From assembly GCA_021773815.1 (NCBI GenBank), contig JAJFJS010000100.1, positions 17,415 to 81,414 of the forward strand: a stretch of DNA of 64,000 nucleotides, given 5' to 3'. The stretch is from Gammaproteobacteria bacterium. Its GTDB lineage: Bacteria > Pseudomonadota > Gammaproteobacteria > Steroidobacterales > GCA-2729495. The number at the start of each line of letters is the position of its first letter. The first letter of the stretch is position 1. Below the pieces are notes generated by a model. It was not told the DNA's origin and ran no database searches. It saw only the letters and a program-made list of their open reading frames with translations. The position numbers and the translations under genes are program-made. Shown here in pieces: positions 16,035-24,720 of the stretch.

Positions 16035-16700
16035 GTGACTGATTTTCAGACCGTAGAAATCGACACCGGGCCGTCGCCGAAGGCGGCCGTTATCTGGATG
16101 CACGGACTCGGCGCTGATGCGCATGATTTCGAGCCGGTCGTGCCGATGCTACAGCTCGATTCGGGCCGACCCATACGATTCGTTTTCCCGAATGCGCCCG
16201 AGCGGCCCGTGACGCTGAACGGCGGTCTGCGCATGCGCGCCTGGTTCGATCTGATCTCGATCACGCGCGATGCGCCGGAAGACGAAGCGGGCATACGCGA
16301 GAGTGCGGCCGGCATCGAAGCGCTGATGCGGCGCGAATGCGCGCGCGGCATCGACGTCGGGCGGATCGTCATCGCGGGCTTTTCGCAGGGCGGGGCGCTG
16401 GCGCTGTTCACGGCGCTGCGTTATCCGGAACGCCTGGCCGGCGTGGTGGCGCTGTCCACTTACCTGCCGATTGCGCAGGTTGCCGAGGGCGAATTATCGG
16501 TGGTGAACCGCGACCTGCCGGTCTTCATGGCGCACGGCCGGGGTGACGATGTTGTGCCGTTCAATTTCGCCCGCAACTCGCGGCTGCGCCTGAGTCGGAT
16601 GGGGTACGACGTGGACTGGCACGAGTACCCGATGGCGCATTCGGTTATCCCCGAGGAAATCGGGCATATCAAAGAATTTCTCGACCGCGTGATCGGCTAG
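16035..16700 (+). CDS. Carboxylesterase/phospholipase of the YpfH-type alpha/beta hydrolase family
   Basis: About 221 residues. VIWMHGLGADAHDFEP near the N-terminus provides the oxyanion region, the nucleophile is Ser in IAGFSQGGAL, the acid lies in HGRGDDVVPF and the histidine in MAHSVI. These are the signatures of the small carboxylesterase (phospholipase/carboxylesterase Pfam) family in pseudomonads. It hydrolyses short acyl esters; the natural substrate is unknown. The start is uncertain: GTG 16035 (VTDFQTVEID) fits family length, while GTG 16011 adds eight residues. Its stop overlaps the convergent nudC stop. Confidence 0.85.
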   Translation: MTDFQTVEIDTGPSPKAAVIWMHGLGADAHDFEPVVPMLQLDSGRPIRFVFPNAPERPVTLNGGLRMRAWFDLISITRDAPEDEAGIRESAAGIEALMRRECARGIDVGRIVIAGFSQGGALALFTALRYPERLAGVVALSTYLPIAQVAEGELSVVNRDLPVFMAHGRGDDVVPFNFARNSRLRLSRMGYDVDWHEYPMAHSVIPEEIGHIKEFLDRVIG

Positions 16701-17650
16701 CCGCCGTCGTCCATGGGCCGCGGCGTGCGGAACGGCGGCGCCGGCAGATTGAGCTCGGCCAGTGTCGGGCCGTCGTGCCGATCGAACCAGGTTTCGACGA
16801 GACGATAAGCGACGGAGATTCGCGGCGGTAGCACGATCTCGCCGGCGGCGATCTCGTCGCGTGAGATCCAGCGTGCGTCGGCCAACTCACCGTCGTTGAG
16901 CCGGATGTCTGCGGAGCGCCCTTCGGCATGGAAGCCGATCATCAGCGCGGCCGGAAACGGCCATGGTTGCGAGGCGACATAGGTTACGTCGCCGACCTCG
17001 ATGTTGGTCTCCTCGGCGACCTCGCGACGAATCGCGTCTTCGAGGCTCTCGCCGGGCTCGACGAAACCGGCCACCGTTGAGAAGCGGCCTTCCGGCCAGT
17101 TGGCCTGTCGACCCAGCAGCGCTCGTTCGCCCCGATGCACGAGCACGATGACGGCCGGGTCCAGGCGCGGAAAGCTCCGGTGGCCGCAGGTAGCGTCGGT
17201 ACAGGCCATGACGAACCCGCCGTCGGTCACGATATTGCGTGCGCCGCAGATGCCGCAGTATCGATGCGTATCCTGCCAGGCAACAATCGCCCGCGCATAG
17301 GCCGCCAGCGCCGCATCTTCTGCGGTGAGGCGCGAACCGATTTCACGCAGGCCGACGAATTCCATGTTCGCGCCGAAGTCGGGCGCCTCATCCGGATCGA
17401 TAACGAGCGTGAAGACATGACGGTCGCCGAGCCGCCCGAGCAGCGCACTGTTGTCCGGTTGTCGTGCGACCGCGAGTACCTGGTTGTGCCGCAGCAGTGC
17501 GATGCGCTCGCTGCGCACCAGGCACCGATTGCGCCAGATCACGACGAAGCGCGCCGACTGGCCCGAGCGTGCCGCCTCGAGTTCCGCCGGCGCCGTGCGC
17601 AGCGCGCACTGCCGGTCGATGTACGGCCCCGAAAAGACGATATCGGACAT
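16697..17650 (-). CDS. nudC: NAD(H) pyrophosphatase / RNA decapping hydrolase NudC
   Basis: 317 residues. A zinc ribbon with CGICG and a second cysteine pair (CTDATCG), then Nudix box GFVEPGESLEDAIRREVAEE, followed after it by SQPWPFP, the NudC-specific SQPWPFPxS signature. It hydrolyses NADH and removes NAD caps from RNA. ATG 17650 (MSDIVFSG) is the first start giving the normal N-terminal domain; longer in-frame sequence upstream is antisense to the cytochrome b561 gene and not credible. Confidence 0.94.
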   Translation of the reverse strand: MSDIVFSGPYIDRQCALRTAPAELEAARSGQSARFVVIWRNRCLVRSERIALLRHNQVLAVARQPDNSALLGRLGDRHVFTLVIDPDEAPDFGANMEFVGLREIGSRLTAEDAALAAYARAIVAWQDTHRYCGICGARNIVTDGGFVMACTDATCGHRSFPRLDPAVIVLVHRGERALLGRQANWPEGRFSTVAGFVEPGESLEDAIRREVAEETNIEVGDVTYVASQPWPFPAALMIGFHAEGRSADIRLNDGELADARWISRDEIAAGEIVLPPRISVAYRLVETWFDRHDGPTLAELNLPAPPFRTPRPMDDGG

Positions 17651-17784
17651 GGATTGACCATGCCGAAGAAGTACATCCGGCACAAGTGGCGCGTCTGTCA
17701 GGGCGGAATCAGTGGGCATCGGTGGCGCGGGCAGCGCGCGATATGCTGCGGCCCGCCGCTTGCGTGCCATGCGGCAGATGCCCG

Positions 17785-17806
17785 AAATGTCGGATTTCCG
17801 GCATTT
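17785..17806. repeat. Imperfect inverted repeat upstream of the cytochrome b561 gene
   Basis: AAATGTCGG-ATTT-CCGGCATTT: 9-base arms with one mismatch, 75 bases before the cytochrome b561 start. The nearby tgccgaa/ccggcatt sequences give the nudC-b561 interval a patchy palindromic character. It could be an operator for the neighbouring LuxR-type regulator; no direct support. Confidence 0.35.
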
Positions 17807-17881
17807 GTCCGATTCACCCGGCACTGCTGCGGTCCCATGATGCTGGCCATCGGATGGTTTTGATTTGAAGTGAGGAATCCT

Positions 17882-18472
17882 ATGGCCAGTTATCTTTATT
17901 CGTATCCGTTGCACGCTAGAATTCTGCATGTCGGCATGGCGATATTCGGTATCGCAGCATTTCTGACGGGTGAATTCGCCGAAGACGTTTCCGGTTCTTC
18001 CGGGTACCTGTTGCACGCGTACCTGGGATTGTCGCTGGCGACATTCATGTTGCTGCGCATCCTGCGTGGCCTGATTGGACCGGCTCCGCTGCGATTTTCG
18101 GACTGGTCGCCGGTGTCCCGACGCCAGTGGCAACAGGCTTTGCAGGATATCGGGACATTGCTGCAATTTCGCGTTCCCGAGCGGGGTATGCATGAGGGTC
18201 TCGCCGGTCTTACCCAGGCTTTTGGCATTATCCTGTTTGCCTGGATGGGCGCGACGGGAACCGGCCTGTTTTTTCTCGGCGGCGGACCGGAGAGCGACAT
18301 ATTTGAAATTGCGGAGGAGGTGCACGAAGTGGGGGAAGCCCTTATTCCCCTGTATCTGTTGCTCCATATAGGATCCGTGCTGGTGCATTCGTTGGCGGGC
18401 AGTCCCGTATGGCAGAAAATGTGGACATTCAGGACGCGGAATCCCATCCCGGGCACGGACGATCGCGGGTAA
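17882..18472 (+). CDS. Cytochrome b561-type membrane heme protein
   Basis: 196 residues with four predicted membrane helices (about 12-30, 40-60, 110-135, 158-178). Conserved histidines lie at helix ends (LHARILHVG, LLHAYLG, HEVGEAL, LLLHIGSVLVH), as in the bacterial/Ni-hydrogenase-type cytochrome b561 family. Such proteins pass electrons between quinol and periplasmic partners. ATG 17882 has a good GTGAGG site; an in-frame GTG 17870 overlaps that site. The next gene, a membrane LuxR-type regulator, overlaps its 3' end by 64 bases, so they are co-expressed. Confidence 0.85.
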   Translation: MASYLYSYPLHARILHVGMAIFGIAAFLTGEFAEDVSGSSGYLLHAYLGLSLATFMLLRILRGLIGPAPLRFSDWSPVSRRQWQQALQDIGTLLQFRVPERGMHEGLAGLTQAFGIILFAWMGATGTGLFFLGGGPESDIFEIAEEVHEVGEALIPLYLLLHIGSVLVHSLAGSPVWQKMWTFRTRNPIPGTDDRG

Positions 18473-18939
18473 ACGTCCGGCGTTTTTTACCGACCATCGT
18501 ATTAGCCTCGGCAACCCTGTTTTTCGCCTACGACATCGTCGCTGATCTGCTGGACGACAGCGAGAGTCCGTTCCATATCCTCATCGAGGCGCTGGTGTTC
18601 GTGGCGGTCTCAATGGCGCTGTTTGCAGAGCTGGTTCGGGTCCGTCACCTGCGACGGGAGGTTCACCGGGAGCGGGACAAGACAGCGAGACTATCCGGTG
18701 AACTACTCGAGGTGATGATCCGCCGATTTTCTGGCTGGGGACTGTCGCCGTCGGAAAGCGATGTTGCCCTGTTGCTGATCAAGGGGCTGTCGATGAAGGA
18801 GATTTCGGTTGCGCGTCAGGTAAAAGAAAAAACGGTGCGACAGCAGGCGACGGCGATCTATGCCAAGTCCGGCTACGCGGGTCGGCATGAGCTGGCCGCA
18901 CATTTTATTGAAGATCTGATGAGCCATGTCCCGCAATAG
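18409..18939 (+). CDS. Membrane-anchored LuxR-type HTH regulator
   Basis: 176 residues. Two predicted membrane helices (about 27-45 and 57-75) are followed by a charged coiled coil (78-103, HLRREVHRERDKTARL) and a C-terminal GerE/LuxR-type HTH (108-170). In the HTH, LSPSESDVALLLIKGLSMKEI is followed by EKTVRQQATAIYAKSGYAGR. No receiver or autoinducer domain is present, so a membrane or redox signal probably reaches the DNA-binding domain directly. The reading frame overlaps the cytochrome b561 gene by 64 bases, which implies a functional pair. Ligand and targets are unknown. Confidence 0.8.
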   Translation: MAENVDIQDAESHPGHGRSRVNVRRFLPTIVLASATLFFAYDIVADLLDDSESPFHILIEALVFVAVSMALFAELVRVRHLRREVHRERDKTARLSGELLEVMIRRFSGWGLSPSESDVALLLIKGLSMKEISVARQVKEKTVRQQATAIYAKSGYAGRHELAAHFIEDLMSHVPQ

Positions 18940-18977
18940 CCGCTAAAGCCCCGGCGACTGCGCTTGACCGTGCGGCC

Positions 18978-20840
18978 TTACCACGCAATCCCGTAGTCAT
19001 CGCCGTGATGGCTGGAGCCGCCCTGGAGCGTCCCGTTGGTTTGGTCGAAGTAGATCGCGTTGATCGGCCCCGAGGTGCGGTCGCGGTTGCCGAAGATGCC
19101 GACCTCGACCTTATAGTCCATCGCCGACAATTGTTTTCGCGTGAACTCGGCAACCGATTCGTTGACGGCGAGCCTGCCCGGTTCCTTCTTGTGCGCGCCG
19201 AACGAATCGTGGAGTTGAAAGCTCAGGAAGTTGTCGGCTTCGGCGGCCTCCTGGACGTTCATGTTGAACTCGACCATGTTCAGGAAGAACTGCAGCAGGT
19301 TCTGGTCCTGAGCGTCACCGCCCTGCACGGCGAAAGAAAGAAATGGTTTGCCGTCCTTCAGCGCCATGCCGGGCGTTAGCGTTGCGCGCGGGCGTTTACC
19401 TGGTTCGAGCACGTTGTACGGATTTTCGGCGGCATCAAGCACGAAGCTCTGCATGCGCTGGCTCAGGCCGACGCCGGTCCGGCCGGCGATGAAGGCCGGT
19501 ACCCACCCGCCGCTCGGTGTCACGGACACGATCCAGCCCTCCTCGTCGGCAGCCTGGATCGTCGTCGTGCCGGCGAAGAAGGCCTCGTCGTCGGGTGCGG
19601 CGTCGGCGGGCGTCGTCGTGCTCGCTTGTCGGTTGTTAAGTTGTTGCAGATAAGGATTGCGGCCGCGCTGAAATGCATACGGATCGCCCGGCCCGATGTC
19701 CGGGTCGTTCCGGTCCGGATCGATCAGCGCGGCGCGTTTTTTCGCGTAGGCCTTCGATAGCAGCCCGGCGATCGGTTCCTCCGGCGGGAAGTACGGGTCA
19801 CCGTAGTAGAAATCCCGGTCCGCGTAGGCGAGGTTCATCGCCTGATACAGCGTATGGATATAGCGCGTCGAGTTGTAGCCCATGCCGGCGATGTCGAAGT
19901 TCTCGAGGATGTTCAGCGCTTGCAGCATGACTGGACCCTGAACCCAGGTCGTCAGCTTGTAGACGTCGATGCCGCGGTAGTGAGTGCTTACCGGCCTCTC
20001 GATGTGCACCTGCCATCGGTCGAGGTCGTCGAGCGTGATGAGCCCTCCGGCTTCTTGTGTCGCACGGACCAGTTCCACGGCGATGTCGCCGCGATAGAAG
20101 CGGTCATAGGCGGCGTAGATTGCCGCCTTGCGATCGAGACCGCGGGCCAGCGCGGCCTGCTCGGTCGCGACGAGTTTCTCGAGCGTCGCTTTCAGATCCG
20201 GCTGGCGGAAGATCTCGCCGACGCCCGGTGTTTCGGTTTCCTGTCCCGCATGCGGCAGGAACACCGCTTTGGAAGCCGGCCATTGGGCCAGCATTTTCCG
20301 GGACCGATGGATCGAACGGACGGCGCCGGCCTCTATCGGGTAGCCGTCGGCCATCTCGATCGCCGGCGCGAGGATGTCTTTTAGCGCCAGTGTGCCGTAT
20401 TCGGCCAGCATGACCATCAGGCCGCCGGGCGTGCCGGGCGTGACGGCCGCGAGCGGCCCGGTTGCCGGCGGGTACCGCAGGCCCTGGTCACGGAAAAATT
20501 CCGGCGTCGCCCCCGTTGGCGCGACGCCCAGCGCGTTGATGCCGATGACCTCTGCGGTGTTCGGGTTATAGATCAGCGCCTGTGTCTCGCCGCCCCAGCT
20601 CAGCGTGTCCCACATCGTCGACGTCGCGGCGAGCATCGCGCAGGCGGCGTCGACGGCGTTGCCGCCCTGGTAAAAGATCCGCGCGCCGGCGGAGGCGCCG
20701 AGGGGCTTGCCGGTGATCGCGACCCAGTGTTTGCCATGCAGCAGCGGTTTATAGGTAGCGGCATAGGTACACGTCGCGGTTGCGGTGAGTGCGACGGCGA
20801 CCAGTACGGTCACGCGCTGACGAAGTCCGGCCTGAATCAT
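18978..20840 (-). CDS. ggt: Gamma-glutamyltransferase (periplasmic)
   Basis: 620 residues with a Sec signal peptide (first 27, ending CTYAATY). The large-subunit region carries GGNAVDAACAMLAA and a GGxxGxL-like PGTPGGLMVML segment. The autocleavage/catalytic threonine lies in FAGTTTIQAADEEGWIVSVTPS, followed by small-subunit elements RATLTPGMALKDGKP and QGGDAQDQ. It cleaves gamma-glutamyl bonds of glutathione or polyglutamate and self-processes into two chains. ATG 20840 is chosen for its GGGGAAA site and signal peptide. With gshA and a 5-oxoprolinase elsewhere in the window it could serve a gamma-glutamyl cycle. Confidence 0.92.
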   Translation of the reverse strand: MIQAGLRQRVTVLVAVALTATATCTYAATYKPLLHGKHWVAITGKPLGASAGARIFYQGGNAVDAACAMLAATSTMWDTLSWGGETQALIYNPNTAEVIGINALGVAPTGATPEFFRDQGLRYPPATGPLAAVTPGTPGGLMVMLAEYGTLALKDILAPAIEMADGYPIEAGAVRSIHRSRKMLAQWPASKAVFLPHAGQETETPGVGEIFRQPDLKATLEKLVATEQAALARGLDRKAAIYAAYDRFYRGDIAVELVRATQEAGGLITLDDLDRWQVHIERPVSTHYRGIDVYKLTTWVQGPVMLQALNILENFDIAGMGYNSTRYIHTLYQAMNLAYADRDFYYGDPYFPPEEPIAGLLSKAYAKKRAALIDPDRNDPDIGPGDPYAFQRGRNPYLQQLNNRQASTTTPADAAPDDEAFFAGTTTIQAADEEGWIVSVTPSGGWVPAFIAGRTGVGLSQRMQSFVLDAAENPYNVLEPGKRPRATLTPGMALKDGKPFLSFAVQGGDAQDQNLLQFFLNMVEFNMNVQEAAEADNFLSFQLHDSFGAHKKEPGRLAVNESVAEFTRKQLSAMDYKVEVGIFGNRDRTSGPINAIYFDQTNGTLQGGSSHHGDDYGIAW

Positions 20841-20950
20841 CGGTTTCCCCTTGATGTCGGCGACGTTGCGCGGTGGTCCCGGCGCGGCCGGGCGCACACT
20901 TGCACGGAACCGGAATTATGCCTGCAGTCCGCGCTGTTCGCCCGGGATGA

Positions 20951-21535
20951 TCACGGCATCGCCGCCGGACGGTTCGACTTGTCGATCAGCGCCCGCTGCT
21001 CGCACATCGGGCAGCGCCGGTAGTCGAGTGCGTAGCGATCCTGGACATAGGGACCGCGGCAGGTATCGCACCATGAGAAATACAGTTCCTGCGTTTCGAC
21101 CAGCGCGTGGTAGAGATTCCAGGTCCATTCGAACGTGAATTGCGGCTGGGGGTGCAGGCGCCGATAGGTTTCATAGGCGTCGCAGAGTCGCGTGCCGAGA
21201 GCGACGGCGTCGAGGGACTCGATGCGCTCGGCGCGATTGCGGCCGTGCAGGCGAAACGCGTCGCTCATCCGGCACAGGCAGGCGAGCAGCGTGGCCTCGG
21301 TCTGGCGCCGGGTGCTGTTGACGAAACGGGCGATCTGGCGCGGCGATTTGCCGCGCCGCCGCCGCACCGGCTCGCCGCCCGACTTGAAATAGGCGCCATA
21401 GAGCTTGCGGATTCGGTCCTCGGTAAACCCCGTGAATCGCCTGATGGTCCCGGTGCGGGCCTCATGCCGGATCAGGCGAATGGCCAGGTCGAATTTGTCC
21501 ATTTCGCCGCGGTAGCGGTTGTCGGTAATACGCAT
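20951..21535 (-). CDS. FlhC-like transcriptional regulator
   Basis: 194 residues, the size of FlhC (192 in E. coli). The C-terminal zinc site is intact: CDTC (156-159) and CPMC (175-178), the four-cysteine arrangement that binds zinc in FlhC. The N-terminal half has an HTH-like region (IRRFTGFTEDRIRKLYGAYF) followed by a basic RRRRGKSPR stretch. FlhC normally forms a complex with FlhD to activate flagellar operons. No flagellar gene is in this window, and the adjacent divergent gene looks like a diverged FlhD, so the target may differ. GGGAGGA precedes ATG 21535. Confidence 0.78.
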   Translation of the reverse strand: MRITDNRYRGEMDKFDLAIRLIRHEARTGTIRRFTGFTEDRIRKLYGAYFKSGGEPVRRRRGKSPRQIARFVNSTRRQTEATLLACLCRMSDAFRLHGRNRAERIESLDAVALGTRLCDAYETYRRLHPQPQFTFEWTWNLYHALVETQELYFSWCDTCRGPYVQDRYALDYRRCPMCEQRALIDKSNRPAAMP

Positions 21536-21565
21536 CGAAAAAGTCCTCCCTTTCGCCGAAAACGC

Positions 21566-21584
21566 CCGGATTACCCAAATCCGG
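21566..21584. promoter_or_regulatory. Palindrome in the shared FlhC-like/FlhD-like promoter region
   Basis: CCGGATT-ACCCA-AATCCGG is a perfect 7-bp-arm inverted repeat in the 122-base divergent intergenic region. AT-rich sequence (tcaaaatatacctttta, catatatagtattt) flanks it and probably holds both promoters. The placement suits an operator that controls both genes, perhaps by the pair itself. Confidence 0.5.
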
Positions 21585-21657
21585 TCAAAATATACCTTTT
21601 ATGGTCTGCAAAGCCCATATATAGTATTTCATTCCCAGATAGAGCAGGAGAACCCAA

Positions 21658-22242
21658 ATGTGTCCGGATCATGGAGATACGGCGCTTACCGCCGAACTGG
21701 TTGACCTGAACCTCGGCTTCCTGACGCTGATCACCGCACCTGACGCGCCCGGGCTCGGTCTGGAGGCGGCGATCGTCGAGCAGCTGCGGACCCTGCGAGC
21801 GCAGGAACGGGCATTCATCGCCGGCACGCCCGGATTGCTGGCCTGTTTCAGGCGCCTGCCACCGTCGGCCCTGCAACGCGTCGCCGAGGCGCAGCCCGCG
21901 CTCGCCCCGGTCGAGTCCGCGTGGCGTGAGTCGGCCCGCCTGTACGTGACCGGCCTGCTGACCTGGTTGCGCCAGCTGGAGCAACACGAACCGCCCTGCT
22001 GCGCCCTGTGCGCGGCAACCCGCGATCCCGCGGCGGACCGGCTCGCGCACCTGGATTTCAGCCGGATCCGGGCGTCGGCAGATTTGGCCGTGGACGAACT
22101 GCGCGCGCGATTCGGTGACCACCCGACATTCTGGGCCGACCTGATTCGCAGCGCGCGCAGCGGGGACGAGGACTATCAGGCGCTGTCGCGGCTGCGGATT
22201 ATCCCGCTGGTGCTGGCCGAGCAGTGTGCGTCCCGGCGATAA
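21658..22242 (+). CDS. FlhD-like protein with C-terminal extension
   Basis: 194 residues. The N-terminal helix ELVDLNLGFLTLI resembles FlhD's IYDINLSYLLLA helix. The later LPPSALQRVAEAQPAL resembles FlhD's LTLPQMVKLAETNQL, with a spacing compatible with the FlhD fold. FlhD is about 116 residues; this protein has some 90 further residues with a cysteine cluster (CCALC, plus others) of unknown role. It starts opposite the FlhC-like gene, and a good AGGAG site precedes ATG 21658. The similarity is weak and by eye, but synteny with FlhC supports it. Otherwise it is an unknown protein. Confidence 0.5.
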   Translation: MCPDHGDTALTAELVDLNLGFLTLITAPDAPGLGLEAAIVEQLRTLRAQERAFIAGTPGLLACFRRLPPSALQRVAEAQPALAPVESAWRESARLYVTGLLTWLRQLEQHEPPCCALCAATRDPAADRLAHLDFSRIRASADLAVDELRARFGDHPTFWADLIRSARSGDEDYQALSRLRIIPLVLAEQCASRR

Positions 22243-22292
22243 ATGCCGGGCGGGATTGGCTTGCCCGACGGAGCCATGCACAATGCGCGCCC

Positions 22293-23252
22293 ATGCAGGC
22301 ACTGTCCATCAGGAACCTGGTCAAGGTTTACGGTAACGGGGTGCAGGCGCTGAAAAGCGTCGACCTCGACGTCGCCGAGGGCGATTTCTTTGCGCTGCTC
22401 GGGCCGAATGGCGCCGGCAAGACGACGATGATCGGGATCATCACGTCGCTGGTGACGAAGACCTCCGGCACCGTGCGCATCCTCGGCCACGACATCGATA
22501 CGGATCTGAATGCCGCCAAGGCCTGCATCGGGGTCGTGCCCCAGGAGATCAACCTCAATTCTTTCGATCGCGTCGGCAACATCGTGATCAACCAGGCGGG
22601 GTTCTATGGCATGTCGGTGCGCCAGGCGCGGCCGCGTGCGCAACAGGTGCTCGAACAGCTCGATTTATGGGATCGGCGCCACGAGATCGCGCGCAACCTG
22701 TCCGGCGGCATGAAGCGCCGGTTGATGATTGCCCGCTCACTGGTGCATTCGCCGCGGTTGCTGATTCTTGATGAGCCGACGGCCGGCGTCGATATCGAAA
22801 TACGCCGCTCGATGTGGCAATTCCTCGGCGCACTCAATGATGCCGGTACGACGATTATCCTGACGACGCATTATCTGGAGGAAGCCGAGTGCCTGTGCAG
22901 GCACGTGGCGATCATCGATAACGGCGAGGTTATTCAACATCATCCGATGGACGATTTCCTGCGCACGCTCAAGCAGCAGAACTACATCGTCAGCACCGTC
23001 GACCCGGTTAACGTGGTACCGGTGCTCGACGGATGCCTGATTCACCGGCTCAAGGACCGCGAACTCGAGATTGCCGTCCAGCGTGATCACGATCTCAACG
23101 ACGTTTTTGCCGGTCTGGGCGCCGCCGGCATCCGGATCATCAGCATGCGCAACAAGACGAACCGTCTCGAGGAACTGTTCTTCAACCTCACGGAGCGCAG
23201 CGACCCGGGTCGCACGCCCGACGCGACCGTCCGGCCGGAGACCGAGGCATGA
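22293..23252 (+). CDS. yadG: ABC transporter ATP-binding protein (YadG type)
   Basis: 319 residues. Walker A LLGPNGAGKTTMIG, Q-loop region VVPQEINL, signature LSGGMKRRLMIARSLVHSP, Walker B LLILDEPTAG and switch histidine LTTHYLEEAE. The PQEINL segment and C-terminal domain fit the YadG/CcmA-like ABC-2 exporter subfamily. It energises the permease encoded next, whose ATG overlaps its stop (ATGA). ATG 22293 gives the standard N-terminus; an in-frame upstream start has no conserved sequence. Substrate unknown. Confidence 0.9.
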   Translation: MQALSIRNLVKVYGNGVQALKSVDLDVAEGDFFALLGPNGAGKTTMIGIITSLVTKTSGTVRILGHDIDTDLNAAKACIGVVPQEINLNSFDRVGNIVINQAGFYGMSVRQARPRAQQVLEQLDLWDRRHEIARNLSGGMKRRLMIARSLVHSPRLLILDEPTAGVDIEIRRSMWQFLGALNDAGTTIILTTHYLEEAECLCRHVAIIDNGEVIQHHPMDDFLRTLKQQNYIVSTVDPVNVVPVLDGCLIHRLKDRELEIAVQRDHDLNDVFAGLGAAGIRIISMRNKTNRLEELFFNLTERSDPGRTPDATVRPETEA

Positions 23253-24022
23253 CGCCGACGCAGCAACTCGTTTCGCTGCACACACTGGTGCGCAAGGAGA
23301 TGAGCCGGGTCCTGCGTATCTGGGTGCAGACGATTGTCCCGCCGATCATCACGATGTCGCTGTATTTCGTGATTTTCGGCAATTTGATCGGCCGGCGCAT
23401 CGGGCAGATGGACGGCTTCGACTACATGCAGTACATCGCGCCGGGCCTGATCATGATGGCCGTGATCCAGAATGCCTACGGCAACGTCGTGTCGTCGTTC
23501 TTCGGCGCCAAGTTCCAGAAACACCTCGAGGAAATGCTCGTTTCGCCGATGCCGACTTGGGCCATCATCCTCGGGCATTGTGCCGGCGGCGTGCTGCGCG
23601 GCCTGATCGTCGGCACGATCGTGACCGGCATCGCGCTGTTCTTCACCGACCTGCACATCGTCAACGTCTTCATCACAATCAGCATCGTCGTGCTGACCGC
23701 GTTCCTGTTTGCGTTGGCCGGCCTGATTAACGCGATACTGGCGCGCAAATTCGATGACATTTCGATCATCCCGTCGTTCGTGCTGGCGCCGCTGACGTAC
23801 CTGGGCGGTATCTTCTATTCGATATCGCTGCTGCCGGAGTTTGCGCAGAAGATGTCGCTGTTCAACCCGATCCTGTACATGGTCAACGCGTTTCGTTACG
23901 GCATGCTCGGCGTGTCGGATATCGATATCCGGACCGCTTATGCGATCACGATCCTGTTCATCGTCGTGCTGTTTGCGGTCAGCACGGTGCTGATCAATCG
24001 CGGCATCGGTATCCGGGAGTAG
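23249..24022 (+). CDS. yadH: ABC-2 type permease (YadH type)
   Basis: 257 residues, six predicted membrane helices, with the ABC-2 signature VVSSFFGAKFQKHLEEMLVSPMPTWAIILGH and the family loop APLTYLGGIFYSISLLPE. It pairs with the preceding ATPase to form an exporter, possibly for a lipid, polysaccharide or drug. Coupled by a 4-base overlap. Length and sequence are typical. Confidence 0.9.
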   Translation: MTPTQQLVSLHTLVRKEMSRVLRIWVQTIVPPIITMSLYFVIFGNLIGRRIGQMDGFDYMQYIAPGLIMMAVIQNAYGNVVSSFFGAKFQKHLEEMLVSPMPTWAIILGHCAGGVLRGLIVGTIVTGIALFFTDLHIVNVFITISIVVLTAFLFALAGLINAILARKFDDISIIPSFVLAPLTYLGGIFYSISLLPEFAQKMSLFNPILYMVNAFRYGMLGVSDIDIRTAYAITILFIVVLFAVSTVLINRGIGIRE

Positions 24023-24025
24023 TGT

Positions 24026-24712
24026 ATGTGCGGCCGGTTTGCGTTCTTCTCGCCGACCGAAGCCGTCGCCGGGTTGTTCGGCGTCGAATTCCCATTCGAG
24101 TTACGGCCGCGATATAACATCGCGCCGGGCAGCGTGATCGTCACGTTGCGCGCTGGTTCGCGCGGGGCGCCGGAGCCGGCATTACTGAAGTGGGGGCTGG
24201 TGCCGTCGTGGGCGAAGGATGCGGCAATCGGCAACCGGCTGATCAACGCGCGGGTGGAAACGGCGCATCAGAAGCCGTCGTTTCGTACGGCCTTCAAACG
24301 ACGGCGCTGCGTGATCCTCGCGGACGGCTTTTATGAATGGCGGGCCATGGCAAACGGTAAGATGCCGTATTTCATCGCGCGCGGTGATGGTCGGCCAATG
24401 GCCATGGCCGGACTCTGGGAACATTGGGCGGGCGCAAGTGATGAGCCGCTCGAGACCTGCACGATCCTGACAACGGCCGCCAACGAACTGATCGCGCCGC
24501 TGCATGCGCGGATGCCCATCGTTCTCGCGCCGTCGGCGGTCGGACGGTGGCTGGGGCCCGATGCCGACACGGCGCCGGTCGCGCAGGCGGTGCTGCGCGA
24601 TGCGGACAACGATCGGCTTGCCTACCGACCCGTGAGCCGGGCGGTCAACGATCCGCGCCACGACGGACCAGCGTTGATCGAGCCAGATCCCGCGGTCGGC
24701 GACGGCGAGTAA
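24026..24712 (+). CDS. SRAP-family DNA-protein crosslink protein (YedK/HMCES)
   Basis: 228 residues. It begins MCGRF, leaving the catalytic Cys2 at the N-terminus after Met removal. The other active-site elements are INARVET, CVILADGFYEW and HARMPIVL (His). SRAP proteins form a thiazolidine crosslink to abasic sites in single-stranded DNA and shield them. The position three bases after the exporter genes is probably fortuitous. The start is fixed by the required MC. Confidence 0.92.
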   Translation: MCGRFAFFSPTEAVAGLFGVEFPFELRPRYNIAPGSVIVTLRAGSRGAPEPALLKWGLVPSWAKDAAIGNRLINARVETAHQKPSFRTAFKRRRCVILADGFYEWRAMANGKMPYFIARGDGRPMAMAGLWEHWAGASDEPLETCTILTTAANELIAPLHARMPIVLAPSAVGRWLGPDADTAPVAQAVLRDADNDRLAYRPVSRAVNDPRHDGPALIEPDPAVGDGE

Positions 24713-24720
24713 GCGGGGCG

